64,000 nt of DNA from Stachybotrys elegans (Eukaryota; Ascomycota; Sordariomycetes; Hypocreales; Stachybotryaceae): positions 352,417-416,416 of the forward strand of contig JAGPNK010000021.1 in the NCBI GenBank assembly GCA_020746835.1, written 5' to 3'. Under the pieces are notes generated by a model, which saw nothing but the letters and a program-made list of their open reading frames with translations, was not told the DNA's origin and ran no database searches. Positions 32,771-42,665 of the stretch are shown one piece after another. A program made the position numbers and the translations under genes. Position 1 is the stretch's first letter; every line of letters starts with the position of its first letter.

Positions 32771-33943
32771 ATGGCTGCGCCGTTGAACCGCAAGGGCTTC
32801 TACGAGGCCATGGCCTTCACGCAGCTCGACGACGGGTCCGAAGTCAATGGGAAGCCGACCAAGAACTTCATCAGCAACTCGCGCGCTTGGAAGCCCGGCG
32901 AGGAGCTCCCCTGGGACTCACTCCGCAACCTTCCCGACTTCTCTGTGAGGCAGCTGGGGCCTGGCGCGTTTGGCGGCCACGTCTATGCGCAGGCGTCTTT
33001 GGCGGCAGCCAGAGTCGTCGAAGAAGAGGACAAGGAGGCCCCGCGCAATGAGAAACTCGCAATCCACGTAAGCTGCATAATTCGAGGCGGGCGTCGTACG
33101 CCATTCCATTATTAACTCCGGCAGTCCATCCAAGGCGTATTTACCAATCCCGGTCTCGTTGATCGGCCATATCTCTATCATGTCCAAGAAGTCGCGTCGG
33201 GAAAGTCATTCTGCACTCGCCAAATAACGGTCCGGCAGCCGGATCAGCCGTCGAGCAACCCCAAGGGCCCTTTCCCTACCAGCGATGCGCAACTCCCAAT
33301 GGCAAATGTCTGCTTCACCAGCATCGTCACCTTCAAGAGGCCGATTCCCCCCATTGACGATGTCCAGCTATCAGAGCCACCGCAGACTCGATTCGCAAGC
33401 ATTCTAAACTCAAGAGCCCCCGACGAGTGGGAGCCGAGCCCGCAGGCCGACATCGACAAGCTGAGGGAGCTGTTCCCCAATGCTGGGCACGGCGCTTTCC
33501 CCATCGTTGACATGTACAAAGTCGACATGCGAGGCTTCAACGAGGGCAAACCCATCCCAGAGCGTCGCGAGCTGCTGCTGTATCGACTACTGAAACCGAT
33601 ACCTAAAGAAGACGTGAACGCGCACATTGTATGCCACGCCTATGAAGCCGACAGGAACGGCCTTTTGATGCCTGCCAATTACCTCGGCTACGGATACAAC
33701 CTTGGCACCGTGGCCAGCCTCAGCTACTCTTTCTACATCCACGTCAATGGGGAAGAGGCGGTCATGGATGGAGAAGGCTGGTGGATCCAGGAAGTGGGTT
33801 GGCCGAGGATCACGGCTGGCCGTGCCATGCTGGAGACGAGAATCTGGGGCCCCGACGGCAAGCATGTGGCCAGTGGCTACCAAGATGGTGTCATCTTTCC
33901 CCAGAGAAAATCTCCAAAGGCGCCCAAAGAGCAGAAGTTGTAG
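32771..33943 (+). CDS. TesB-type acyl-CoA thioesterase
   Basis: Double hot-dog acyl-CoA thioesterase of the TesB/ACOT8 family, hydrolysing acyl-CoA to free acid and CoA. Two exons, 32771-33067 and 33125-33943, giving 371 aa. This start is preferred over the one 54 codons upstream because family similarity begins close to it. Features: the first hot-dog with PGAFGGHVYAQASLAAARVV (central helix) and the linked strand YLYHVQEVASGKSFCTRQITV, then the second hot-dog with ANYLGYGYNLGTVASLSYSFYIH and, near the C-terminus, DGKHVASGYQDGVIF (the conserved GxxxAxxxQxG-like end). The C-terminus QKL resembles a weak PTS1; ACOT8 and related enzymes are peroxisomal, so peroxisomal location is possible, not shown. 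Confidence 0.85.
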
Positions 33944-34756
33944 ACGGATGGTACATCTAGAACATAGATTTGCAAAGAACTTCAAGCGTAGTACAGAATG
34001 GCTGCTACTGATGTCCACCATCGCGTGCTATTCCCTGCCGCGACAAGCAAGCAGGCATGTAAATATTTAGAAATGCGGGGATACAACCCATGTCTTTGAT
34101 TTCATTAAATCGCCGGGCTGGTAGAATGTGCAGTTCGTTGTCGCTCATGCGCCCCAGTTTGAATCCTCCCCAACGGGCTGTCGAACCGGCAGATGCAGAA
34201 GCAAGTGGGAGACAAGCTTTCTAATAGAAAAAAAACCATCTGAGATAGACTACAGGCCGGGGTCATGTCGATGTTTCTGTAGGATTGCATTGCTTGCGCA
34301 ATTTCCACGAATCAGAGCTGGATGCAATCTGTCGTGCACAACCGCGGGGTGGCATCAAGGAGCCTCGTTGCGTCTCCCCCACACACACTCGGCAACCCGA
34401 GGGTCCGATTTCTGCTCGGATCGGAAGCTCAAATATATATAGAAGAGAGCCTTTTGTTGTGCGGTGGCTACCTGGATTCAGATTGGTGGAGGAATCTCCT
34501 GTTACTCTATCTCAGTCTAGACAACTCCAATGGGTGGCACTGTCTCCTGCACTGTCACAACTCTCAATACTGAGTCCTCGGAACGACAACTTCCTCGAAT
34601 AATATGGCTCTTTTAGCACCTGGTGTATTTTGAAGCACTTTATGCCAGGATGCCGCTGCAACAATCTGCACATATAACTTGTCGATCGTGACCACGGCTT
34701 GACAATTCTGGTACCAGTAAGCCGACAGAAAACGATAATCATTCTCAACCTCCAAG
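33944..34756. other. Intergenic/promoter region of the pectate lyase gene
   Basis: No gene. A short A+T-rich element (AAATATATATAG) lies near 34.43 kb, about 320 bp before the pectate lyase start, farther than a usual TATA box. Confidence 0.5.
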
Positions 34757-35910
34757 ATGCAGTACTTTACTCTTCTCGTTCTCCTGCCAGCCGTTCTGGC
34801 ATGCACCAACCCAGACACAAACTCGTGTGCCAGTTTCATCAAGAGCAACCCTGCTACCGCCTCCGCCTTTTGCAACTCCTTCACCCAGGCCGTCGTGACC
34901 GCCACCGTGGGCCTCCCATCATGGGCTAGCAACTGCAATAACAAGCCAAGCATGATATCTAAGGAGTGCTCCTGCTACTACACAGGAGGAGGTGGTGGCG
35001 GTGGCACTAACCCACCGGCGCCGACGTCGACTCAAAATGGAGGCGGTGGAGGCGGAGGCTCTGCTCCCACCGGACTCACCACTACTCTTCCTCAATCCTC
35101 CGGTGCTGTCAGCAGCCCAACACTTATCACCGTTGGATCCGGTGCCGTATTTGATGGTGGAATGAGGATGTACGATCGCTCATGTATGGGTTATCGCCTC
35201 CTTCCTGTTTACGATCGATGCTAATTGGCTACCAACAGCCAAGGTCTGTGAAGAGCAGTCTGAGACTGGTGAGGACGACGCCATTTTTGTCTTGGAGAGC
35301 GGAGCTACACTCCAGAATATTATCATAGGCCCTAAGCAGGCTGAAGGTGTGCACTGCCGTGGAACCTGGTAAGACCCTGCCTGGCGGTACCATAGCATCG
35401 ACTAACAAAGTTTCAGTACCCTGAACAACGTGTGGTGGGCTGATGTCTGCGAGGATGCCATGTATGTCAATCTTTATCCACTTCCACAAGCCTCAGCTAA
35501 TTGTATCATCCAGCACCCTGAAACAAAGCAGCGGCACGTCGTACATCAACGGCGGCGGCGCTTTCAAGGCTGCCGACAAGATTGTGCAGTTCAACGGTCG
35601 CGGCACAGTGGAGATTAAGAACTTCTACGCTGAAGACTATGGAAAGGTTGTCCGCAGCTGCGGAAACTGCTCGGGCAACGGCGGACCGCGCAATGTGCGC
35701 ATCAACAATGTCATGGCGAGAGACGGCGGCGTGCTGTGTGGCATCAACACCAACTACGGCGACACGTGTTACGTCACAAACTCGTGCCAGGACGGCAATA
35801 AGATTTGCGATAGATACCAAGGAAATTCTAGCGGTAGCGAGCCTTCCAAGATTGGCTCTGGGCCGGATGGTAACTACTGCAGGGCGACTGGGTTCACGAC
35901 CAATTGCTAG
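34757..35910 (+). CDS. Secreted pectate lyase (PL3-like) with a Cys-rich N-terminal module
   Basis: Polysaccharide lyase cleaving de-esterified pectin by beta-elimination, secreted. Exons: 34757-35183, 35239-35368, 35417-35461 and 35514-35910, giving 332 aa; splice phases agree throughout. Signal peptide MQYFTLLVLLPAVLA. Residues about 16-75 are a small Cys-rich module (NSCASFIKSNPATASAFCNSF...ASNCNN...KECSCY) of a type found at the N-terminus of several fungal extracellular proteins. Two Gly-rich linkers follow (about 77-100). The catalytic part carries PL3-type landmarks: [71 protein letters not shown] and NYGDTCYVTNSC. The usual PL3 core is present, so it looks functional. Module function (wall or substrate binding) is unknown. 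Confidence 0.9.
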
Positions 35911-36381
35911 GGGATAATTAACACTTAACTTGTTACACAGTAACTTTGCACGTTTAGAGGTGTCATTGAATTCGTTACCGCCAGGTTGAATGATTCGTGT
36001 GCTTTATTCTTTTGATCTGGCCTTCTGAAGTGTTTGGGTTTGTATTTCAAAAGCCAAAGAGCCGGTGGGAATATCAACGGCTCTGCAATTTACACTTGTA
36101 TTCCGGGTGGTCGGGTGGTCTGCTGTCTTTTCCCTGGAAGATGGGTACGTGTTTTTGTTGGATTCCCCAGCCCTCACCCTGATCTCACCCGGCTCCTCCC
36201 AAAGAGCAAGCATAAACCGGTGAGACTCACCCAGCTCGCCCTATTGGCTAGAAGATGACACGCCGAAGAAGTTTCCGACTGTAAATCCTATGGAATTGAA
36301 ATAGTTACATGATGCTAAGCCAGTGATGAATGCTGATAAAAGGACCAGTCTGATGCTTCATGGAGTAGTATACGAGACAGA
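35911..36381. other. Intergenic region between converging genes
   Basis: Shared 3' flank of the pectate lyase (plus) and the tyrosinase (minus). Short frames only. Confidence 0.6.
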
Positions 36382-37740
36382 CTACTGATATATGTAGCAG
36401 TATGGACCATCGAGGGTGTCCAGGAGGCTTGCAATTGTTTGCGGCTCGACATTTAAGAAGGGCAGCTCAATCAGGTCGTCGAGGGTGGCATTGCGACTGG
36501 GCGGCGCGTTGCCAAACGTCAACGTGCCAGAGATGGTCTTGGCATGCGCAGGGTGCAGCGCCTGCCACATCCAGTAGAGGTGATCGACCATGGAGTGATG
36601 TAGGTAGAAGGCAGGATCGACAACACCAGAATACAGGTCCGAATTCGACCCTGAGAGCGTCTGGTGGCCGCCCGAGTGGATGCCGGGGAGGCCGATGCTC
36701 TGAGTGTCGATTTCCCGCTGGAAGCTGGCAATGTCACGGGCCGTATCGCGGATAGTGGCGTTGTAGAAAGCTTCTTTGGTGTAGATCTGCGATGCAAGCC
36801 AGCTGCTTAGGTCACGCGTCACGCAGTGTGGGTTGTAGTTGAGCTTGTTAGCGATGCCGACTCCTATGAGACCATCCTGTCCAGGAGATACAGGGCCTAG
36901 GTTGGCAGATTGGCTGCCAAATCAGTACTGGAATGGTGTTTGAGAATATGGATGGACGTACTTGGCGAAAGGACCGCTGGCGATGCAACCACCTCCCTTG
37001 CCGGAAGGTATGTGCAAGCCACCGCCACCGGTTGAGCCGTTGTGCTCGACAAATGAGCCATCCGAGCCCATGCTAGTATCGGAGCCGTCAAACACGGGCG
37101 ATTTGGAGAGGTCGTCCTGGTTGGCGAACCAGTTCCAGTACTGCAGACGGTTAGGCGTTTTGGCATACAAGCAGAGAGACGGTTCATACAGGAAGGTAGC
37201 CGGTGTAGCCGCATTCGTTACGAAGTGCCTTCTCGTACGACCAAATGTAGTGTCTATGCCAAGTCAAGAAGTTTCCCTGAAGAAGAAGCGTCAGTATTCA
37301 CGATGCAAAGGCTGGCACACTTCTTACAGTAATATGAATACTCATGGTTTGATTGATATGCTGAGCTGCAAAATCGTCATAGCGAACTCTCGTACCGTTG
37401 GTGAGTGAAGGGTCTGTCTGTGCCGGTAATTCTAGGAGACACTTGACCGCCCCAATGTATTCAAGTCGTTCGTCTCGACCCAACGACTCCCTGTGGGCGA
37501 AGGCATGAGGCATGATAGGCCAATGTTGCTGGGTGAGGGGACTTACCAGTTCTTTCGAATACCTGCAGTTTCCAGAGTGCAAGTACTGTTTCGTTCCAAG
37601 ACTGCTGTTGGCTCAGCCTCCACAAGAGCAGCAAAGGCTTTGTCTTTGATGGGCTGAACATAGTCTGTGGGACATGGAACCGCTGCTACTGCATTGAAGA
37701 GAAAGGCAGCAAGAGTTGTCTTAAGAGTGACGGAACGCAT
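36382..37740 (-). CDS. Short secreted tyrosinase
   Basis: Type-3 copper monooxygenase/oxidase acting on phenols, outside the cell. Exons (minus): 37740-37547, 37490-37328, 37276-37190, 37140-36962 and 36913-36382, giving 384 aa. Signal peptide MRSVTLKTTLAAFLFNAVAA. Copper site A: AAQHINQTMSIH, then FLTWHRHYIWSYEKAL. Copper site B: GIHSGGHQ, then DPAFYLHHSMVDHLYWMWQ. PYWNWF between the sites is the expected motif. The model ends soon after site B, so it lacks the C-terminal autoinhibitory domain of long fungal tyrosinases; such short secreted tyrosinases are known in ascomycetes and bacteria. The exon 5 acceptor at 36914-36916 was chosen because the alternative CTAG acceptor breaks the frame. 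Confidence 0.88.
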
Positions 37741-38483
37741 CGTGCTACAATTGGGCAGAGGACTAGCCGAGCAACAGATTCTGGTTGGTAAGAGCAGAGG
37801 AGGAGATAACCCAGCCCGGCCACTTTATACTTCTGTGAAGGCATATCATTTTCCGAAACAAGAATGTACTAGCCTTGATGACGACGGTGACAGATGAAGA
37901 TTCGGAGCAGGGGCAAAGCCCCGGTACCGTTTCTGAAAACACATATGAATCAGAAGGAATCGCTCCACCAAATATCCCTTGAAAGTTTGGGTACTGCTGA
38001 CCGGGACCAACAAATTATAACAATGTTTCCACTTCGGGCAGGCGGCTGATGACGCTGCTGGTTTTTGCCGGCATGGACGGTGGGATACCGATCTGTCAAA
38101 TCTGAGAGGCGGCCGCCCGTGCTTTGCCAGAATTTCACAGCACACAGACGAGTGAGGGGACATAACGGCAGCACATGTCAGAATTTCTGGTTGACTCCCC
38201 TGCTAGACAAGCATCTTGCGAGGCAATGGGTAGTTCGGTATTTATGCGGGCTTGACAGGCTCGCATTTGCTATACCACTTTCCAAATACAGAACCCATGT
38301 AATTGCCCGATAGTACCTCCGCAAGGACTAACATGTATCAGAGAGCCCCTCGAAAGCCAACTCTCCCCCGATGGCCCCTAAGCTTTCTCAGCCAATCCTC
38401 TCCTAATAAATGCCCAAAGGATCGGCTAGGTCTCAGATCAACAAGGTCTGCGGATTTAAACCAAGGTCGGAGAATGGTATTGG
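37741..38483. other. Intergenic/promoter region of the tyrosinase
   Basis: No gene. It holds the tyrosinase promoter and the 3' flank of the LYS9 gene. Confidence 0.55.
37823..37829 (-). promoter_or_regulatory. TATA box of the tyrosinase gene
   Basis: The minus strand reads TATAAAG about 85 bp upstream of the start codon at 37740. Consensus and distance are the only evidence. Confidence 0.5.
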
Positions 38484-40145
38484 CTAGACCATCTTCTCAA
38501 CCAGCCTAATGCCTTCCTTCTCAAGGCTTGCTCGAATCGGGTCGCAGATATCCTTCGAATACGGCGCCAGTATTCCAGGCTTATTAAAAGCAGGAAGCCC
38601 ATCCAAAAGCAACTGTGTGGCGATACCGCATGTGATTCCGACTGACTTGGACATAGCTGAGTAACCATCAGGCTCACCAAACAGCTCAAGAGTGGCGGTG
38701 ATAGTGTTCTGGGATTCCAATCAGCTTCTTTGCTGAACAATAAAGGGGAATGCTTGAGAACCCGACTTACCGTTGAGCCATCCTTCCATTCAACAACAAA
38801 CTTATGCTGGAGCATGACCAAATCTCGCTCTCCGGGTAGGAAGCTACAGAGTCTTGCAAGCCTCGCAGAGAGCGTGTCCAACAAGTTTCCTTGCAGCTTG
38901 GGTATGTCACTAGAGAACAGACCCATCCACCGAAGCCCTGATATGACGTTGGATCTCTCTTCGGTAGATGAAAAGGTGCAAACTTTGTCGATCTGTGCGA
39001 TCAAATCCTCCTCTGCTGAAGTATCTGCCCCCGTTGCACGCTGTTGTATTTGGGCCCATGTCATCCCGTCATTGAGCCACGGCTGGGGAGACGAGTCAAG
39101 CCAGCCAAGTTCAATGAGAGCCTTCACCAATGCAGGATTTCCCTCGTATCGAAGCGAGCCCCGAATAACGGTGTGCGCCTCAGGAATTTGATAGGCCTCA
39201 CGAAAGGGAACAGAGTTCCGGTTGGGATAGGCTACAAACGAGTACCCATCCAATACGTGATATGGTTGGGCTTTTGCCATGAGCTTTTCCCGTGGAATCT
39301 CGACAACATGGCCATCTTGGAGGAACGTTGCCGAGTTGTACTTAGACAGCAGCGCACCACGCGGGGACCAGGAGAACTGAGCAAGAGCCGATTAGATAGA
39401 TGGTGATGTTGAGAGTGGGGATGCGTGAGCGGGTCAAAAGATGCCAGAGTGATTGTCACGGAGCCATACCTTGAATCGAAGTGGATTATCTGCAGCCTCA
39501 GGCGCAGCCAAACCCCCACAGTACGAATAGAACTCCTTGACCTACATGGCAGGTGAGTAAACTCTTTCTTAAAGGGACGTATACCAAGACTATATACCTT
39601 TCCTCCTTTCTCGTGAACATCCGTAATGACCTTTACAGCATAGAGGTGGTCGACACCAGGATCAACACCAACCTCGTTCAGGACAGTGATGCCGGCTTCC
39701 TTGGCTGATGCGTCAAGGTCAAGCATGGCAGGAGATACGTAACTTGTAGTCACAACATTTGTTTTCCCCTTTATAGCCGATCGAATTACAACGGGATGGT
39801 GAATAAAGGGAACGAGAGAGATGACGATGTCATGCTCGGCAACGACGCGATCGAGGTCGGGGGATTGAACATCCAGGGCAATCGCTGTCAGGCGGGGTCT
39901 CCCAGCGACGAGTTTCTCGGCGGCGGATAGCGTGCGGCAAGCTAGAATCCACACGTAAATAGTTAGGACAAGATGAATGCCCCATGGCCAAAAACAATGG
40001 ATATGAAGCAGCACAGAACATGGGAGCCGCAACAGCAACGCCGGTACTGACCGAGAGTGAGGTTGTTATTGACGTTTCTGCATAGAAAATCGACACAAGG
40101 CTTGGCAACCATGCCGCTGCCGAGCACGAGGATATTTTTCCCCAT
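38484..40145 (-). CDS. LYS9: Saccharopine dehydrogenase (NADP+, L-glutamate-forming)
   Basis: Penultimate step of fungal lysine synthesis: aminoadipate semialdehyde and glutamate form saccharopine with NADPH, in the cytosol. Exons (minus): 40145-40052, 39941-39598, 39541-39470, 39376-38771 and 38708-38484, giving 446 aa, the length of yeast Lys9. The start is fixed by the N-terminal dinucleotide loop KNILVLGSGMVAKPCVDFL. Further landmarks: ALDVQSPDLDRVVAEHDIVISLVPFIHH, NVVTTSYVSPAM, EVGVDPGVDHLYAVK, EFYSYCGGLAAPE and NPLRFKFSWSPRGALL (across intron 3), and the C-terminal ATLELFGEPDGYSAMSKSVG. The exon 1 donor is GTCAGT, a weaker form than its neighbours. All parts are present and the gene should be functional and conserved, making it a good anchor for comparing gene order among species. 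Confidence 0.95.
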
Positions 40146-40447
40146 GATTGCAGATCGCTGCGATGGTTTCAAGCACGGTATGTGGGTGGGTGGGTGGCTC
40201 GGCTGATGAAGATGGGAGATCAAAGAATTTCTTTTTAGTATATTTGCTGCTGTCAGAATAACACCAAAACCGAAATCGGCGGTTGAGCGGGGGAATATGG
40301 TACAAAGAACACGTATCTAGCCAGACTGTGCGGTAGTTACCGTTCCCTTCACCAAGCCATCAGGCCATGTTTCTCTATGTAAGTTTCCGTCCGGGCTCCA
40401 TAGATTTGGATATAGGGGCGATGCAGTTTTACGGCGCCACCTCCTTG
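40146..40447. other. Intergenic region upstream of LYS9
   Basis: Just 302 bp between the LYS9 start and the 3' end of the second ketosphinganine-reductase-like gene (same strand). It should hold the LYS9 promoter. No other feature seen. Confidence 0.5.
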
Positions 40448-41621
40448 TCAGGCACTGCTGTCTCTCTTCATACCCGAAGGTCCAAATTTGCGACCAAATG
40501 CCTGAACCTTCTTATCCATGTCCGAGCGTAAGAATACCATGACAACAATCAGGAAACATGCCAGAATCCAATCAACGAAGCCGGCAAGAAAGCCCCCACG
40601 GATGCTGGTTCCTAGCATGGCGTTTTTGGTCAGGCCAGTAATAAAGTCGGTTGTAATGAGCTCTTGTCCATTCTCTAAACCTTTGATGCTCTGCGACGCA
40701 ATCACCTGAGGAGTGAGAGGGTCATCGACTTCCTCCAGAAGCTTCGTAACATCCGGCTTGATTTTGTTTTCGTTTTCAAGGCCTTCCGATAAGATAGTTG
40801 CAGGGAAGATGGTGTGCAAACGAACCCGAGGTTTGTTTGGATAGGCAGCGTAGTAAAGGTTCATCTCCTGGGAGAGCGTATCGGAAAGAGACCGAAGCGC
40901 AGCCTTGGCGGGACTGTACGGCGTGTAACCGGTAAAGGTATAGAAGGCAGAAATCGAGGCAGTAAATATGAGGTGACGGGCTGGGCCAGAGACAGCGCTC
41001 TGATTATCATCCGAGCCCTTGAGCCAATGCCTCAGGATCGCGTGAGCCACATATAGCGATGTGAAGTAGTTGCTATTCATTTGCTGGGAGAAGACTTCAA
41101 CGGGAGTGTCAATGAACAGAGTTGGGTGGGCAACGCCCGCACAACACCAGACCTGCAGACAGAGTCAGCGCGCCAGATATCTAGCGCATGGAAAAGACAT
41201 GGGAGGCCCTCACAATGTCTGGTGCAAACCCATTGTTCCATGCTACTACTTCATCCACGACTCTGACAGCTTCAGAGGACAGAGTGAGGTCAGCACTGAT
41301 CTGGTGGAAGCGTTGAGTTTCTCGGTTCTTGGCGCCTTCCTAGCTCCTTTTCAGCATTGTGTACCGTCTAAGTTTGGATATTCAGATTGATTTACTTGGA
41401 CATAGGCCAGGCTTTTCAGAAGCCTGTCTTGGTTGCGGGCAACAATGGCTACATTGGCGCCCTTTTCTGCAAGCTGACGGGCTACCTCGAGTCCCATGCC
41501 GCTGGACCCCCCTGTGATGAGGACTGCCTGCTGAAGTCAGAAAAATTGAGATCCGACGATAAAACAAGGAGAGGAGCTAACATACCCTCCCTTCAACCTC
41601 GAAAGAATTTGCGAACAGCAT
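40448..41621 (-). CDS. 3-ketodihydrosphingosine reductase-like SDR, copy 2
   Basis: Second SDR of the Tsc10/KDSR type. Exons (minus): 41621-41586, 41524-41396, 41339-41214 and 41152-40448, giving 331 aa. Introns fall at the same places as in copy 1 (first exon of 12 codons, third exon of 126 nt in both). The start gives MLFANSFEVEGR, splicing to SFITGGSSGMG. Cofactor loop TGGSSGMG; catalytic Ser163, Tyr176 and Lys180 (YSPAK). C-terminal hydrophobic anchor around DWILACFLIVVMVFL, then a basic tail. By eye well over half of residues match copy 1 in the last exon, with the same ends (MDKKVQ...SGMK). Both catalytic sites are intact. Which copy is the housekeeping enzyme cannot be told here. Confidence 0.88.
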
Positions 41622-42315
41622 GGTAGAGTCGGCGGCGTAAGCAGTAGAATCCAAGTCAAACAAAGATTAAGGCTGAAGAAAAGGTAAGTCAGCCAAGACG
41701 CCGTTTATGCTTGTAGAACAGGAAAAGGAGGTAGAAGGGGAAAAAGGCAGAGGCGGGGAGAGGGCTAGCTGCATTATGTTGTTGTGCTAAGGAATCCAAC
41801 GTAAGCATGGAACTAGTAGACCCATTCTCAGAAGATAAAGGGAAGATAATCATCAAATATTGGTTTGCAATGGCGCTACAAACTTCGTCAACCTAACTAT
41901 AAGCAGCCATAGCCGGGATGTGGCTCCTGGCTCGCCCATAACGTTGATACCATCACCCAGCCCATGCAGAGGTGGATCACCCGAGACCCTAGTAGCGCCT
42001 CAACAGACTTCATTTGGCTGCGTAACGGGTAGGAAGTTAGAGTACATCTACAGTTCAGACACCTAATGAGATTAGGGTTCTTCAACAGAATGTGAAGACG
42101 ACGCTCTTCTGCTTGATGCTGAGGGAAACATAATTGTTCGTCTCCTCTTGTCAATGTGATATCCCAGAACATGACACTGAAAGTATGTAGGGGTAGTAAA
42201 GTTCAATTATTATCAAATCTTTGAAATACATCCATCATGCGACGCACAAAGATAGTCGACGCTCATCTCGTATCAAATACATCATCGCTTCTCGTTCCGT
42301 ATCTCCGTTCATGAT
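41622..42315. other. Intergenic region, no gene seen
   Basis: 5' flank of the second SDR and 3' flank of the hydrophobin gene. Short frames only; mildly A+T-rich. Confidence 0.55.
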
Positions 42316-42665
42316 TTAAGGGTCAACACCAGCGGGGGTGTTGCACAGGATACCCTGGTCGAGAATAGGGAGGACACAGCAGCGGGCACGCTGGCCGATG
42401 GCAGCGCAAACCTCGGAGAAGTTGTCGGCCGAGGTGACGGTCTCAGGGGCTGGACGGTGTCAGTGACGGGAGCGGGACTTCGGCGTGACAAAGTCGAAAA
42501 CTTACGCTGACCGCAGTCAAGGTCGGCGACACCAAGAACATCAGTGGCACAGCACTGGGCGCTGCCGTAGAGGCCAGAGCAGGGAACAAAGGTCTGGCGC
42601 TCCTCAACAGGGACAGCGGCGGCCAGGGTGGCGGCGAAGACGGCGATGGTAGCGAAAACCTTCAT
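42316..42665 (-). CDS. Class II hydrophobin
   Basis: Small secreted amphipathic protein that self-assembles on aerial hyphae and spores. Exons (minus): 42665-42506 and 42449-42316, giving 97 aa. Signal peptide MKVFATIAVFAATLAAA. Eight Cys at 29, 38, 39, 51, 68, 77, 78 and 89 give C-X8-CC-X11-C-X16-C-X8-CC-X10-C, the class II pattern. Conserved class II segments visible: CSGLYGSAQCCATDVLGVADLDC and CNTPAGV (shown here in parts: CSGLYGSAQCC, VLGVADLDC, CAAIGQRARCCVLPI). The intron after the fourth Cys is at a usual hydrophobin place. The strong TATA box upstream fits high expression. Class II hydrophobins occur in ascomycetes, supporting the assignment of the window. Confidence 0.96.
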
